A DNA stretch of 64,000 nt, from positions 6,690,314 through 6,754,313 of the forward strand of contig NC_080548.1 in assembly GCF_028640845.1 (NCBI RefSeq). The letters run 5' to 3'. Positions 63,939-64,000 of this stretch are shown here, one piece after another (the stretch's first letter is position 1; every line of letters starts with the position of its first letter). This stretch comes from Ahaetulla prasina (taxonomy: Eukaryota; Chordata; Lepidosauria; Squamata; Colubridae). The position numbers were made by a program, and so were the translations under genes. The notes below the pieces were generated by a model. That model had not been told where the DNA came from and did not search any database. It saw nothing but the letters and a program-made list of their open reading frames with translations.

Positions 63939-64000
63939 AACAAGGGTTGTGTGTACAAGAGTGGAATGATGTGTATTTCTACACATTCTGAAATATAGCC

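Noticed and set aside
1..64000. CRISPR array, operon, prophage or bacterial features
   Set aside because: Sequence is clearly vertebrate nuclear DNA; no regularly spaced repeats with unique spacers.

Overview
This 64 kb window is vertebrate nuclear DNA from a squamate reptile, most probably an advanced snake. The evidence is its repeat content: a CR1-clade LINE, CpG-rich L2-clade LINEs, a Bov-B (RTE) LINE, chicken-type CR1 3' ends, a Rex1-like LINE, Sauria-type and CORE-like tRNA SINEs, hAT MITEs, TA-flanked MITEs and Penelope-like fold-backs. No host protein-coding gene, rRNA or functional tRNA gene could be supported. The window reads as intergenic or deep-intronic sequence built by nested insertion. 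Family names rest on recognised protein or terminal motifs, not on searches.

Layout. 1-8110: CR1-clade LINE copy ('family A') with a near full-length L2 (L2#1) in its 3' UTR. 8120-9658: 5'-truncated Bov-B with a perfect 13-bp target-site duplication (TSD) and an extra, apparently 3'-transduced segment. 9.7-12.1 kb: mostly unique, with one SINE. 12.2-14.8 kb: second family A copy split by a 137-bp hAT MITE, a decayed LINE remnant and a 290-bp hAT MITE. 15.1-20.4 kb: Penelope-like fold-back whose loop holds a family A tail and an (ATAAT)n tract, and whose right arm holds L2#2. 20.4-27.1 kb: TA-flanked MITEs, SINE, CR1 ends (one interrupted by a hAT MITE) and a Rex1-like LINE. 27.6-28.1 kb: duplicated purine tract. 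29.3-33.8 kb: hAT MITEs and fold-backs with hammerhead-like cores. 34.2-39.5 kb: L2#3, a 189-bp solo LTR, a SINE nested in a MITE, and CR1. 39.5-43.9 kb: GC-rich inverted repeat and a DIRS-like gag remnant carrying an L2-tailed SINE. 44-48.9 kb: L2#5, two abutting family A pieces and hAT MITEs. 49-64 kb: unique stretches with MITEs, Sauria SINE, L2#4 inside a second Rex1-like copy, a MITE with an internal 90-bp-arm palindrome, a 507-bp solo LTR and a second 137-bp hAT MITE.

How the parts relate. L2 shares its 3' stem-loop tail with a tRNA-derived SINE, an apparent SINE/LINE partnership. The SINE families share a central block but carry different tails. The nesting gives relative ages: the host LINEs and fold-backs precede the L2 and hAT insertions found inside them. 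Points most worth follow-up are a conserved YxxxxL-phi (eIF4E-binding-like) motif in the L2 ORF1, NRF1/YY1-like motifs at the L2 5' ends, hammerhead-like cores in the fold-backs, and the Bov-B 3' transduction.
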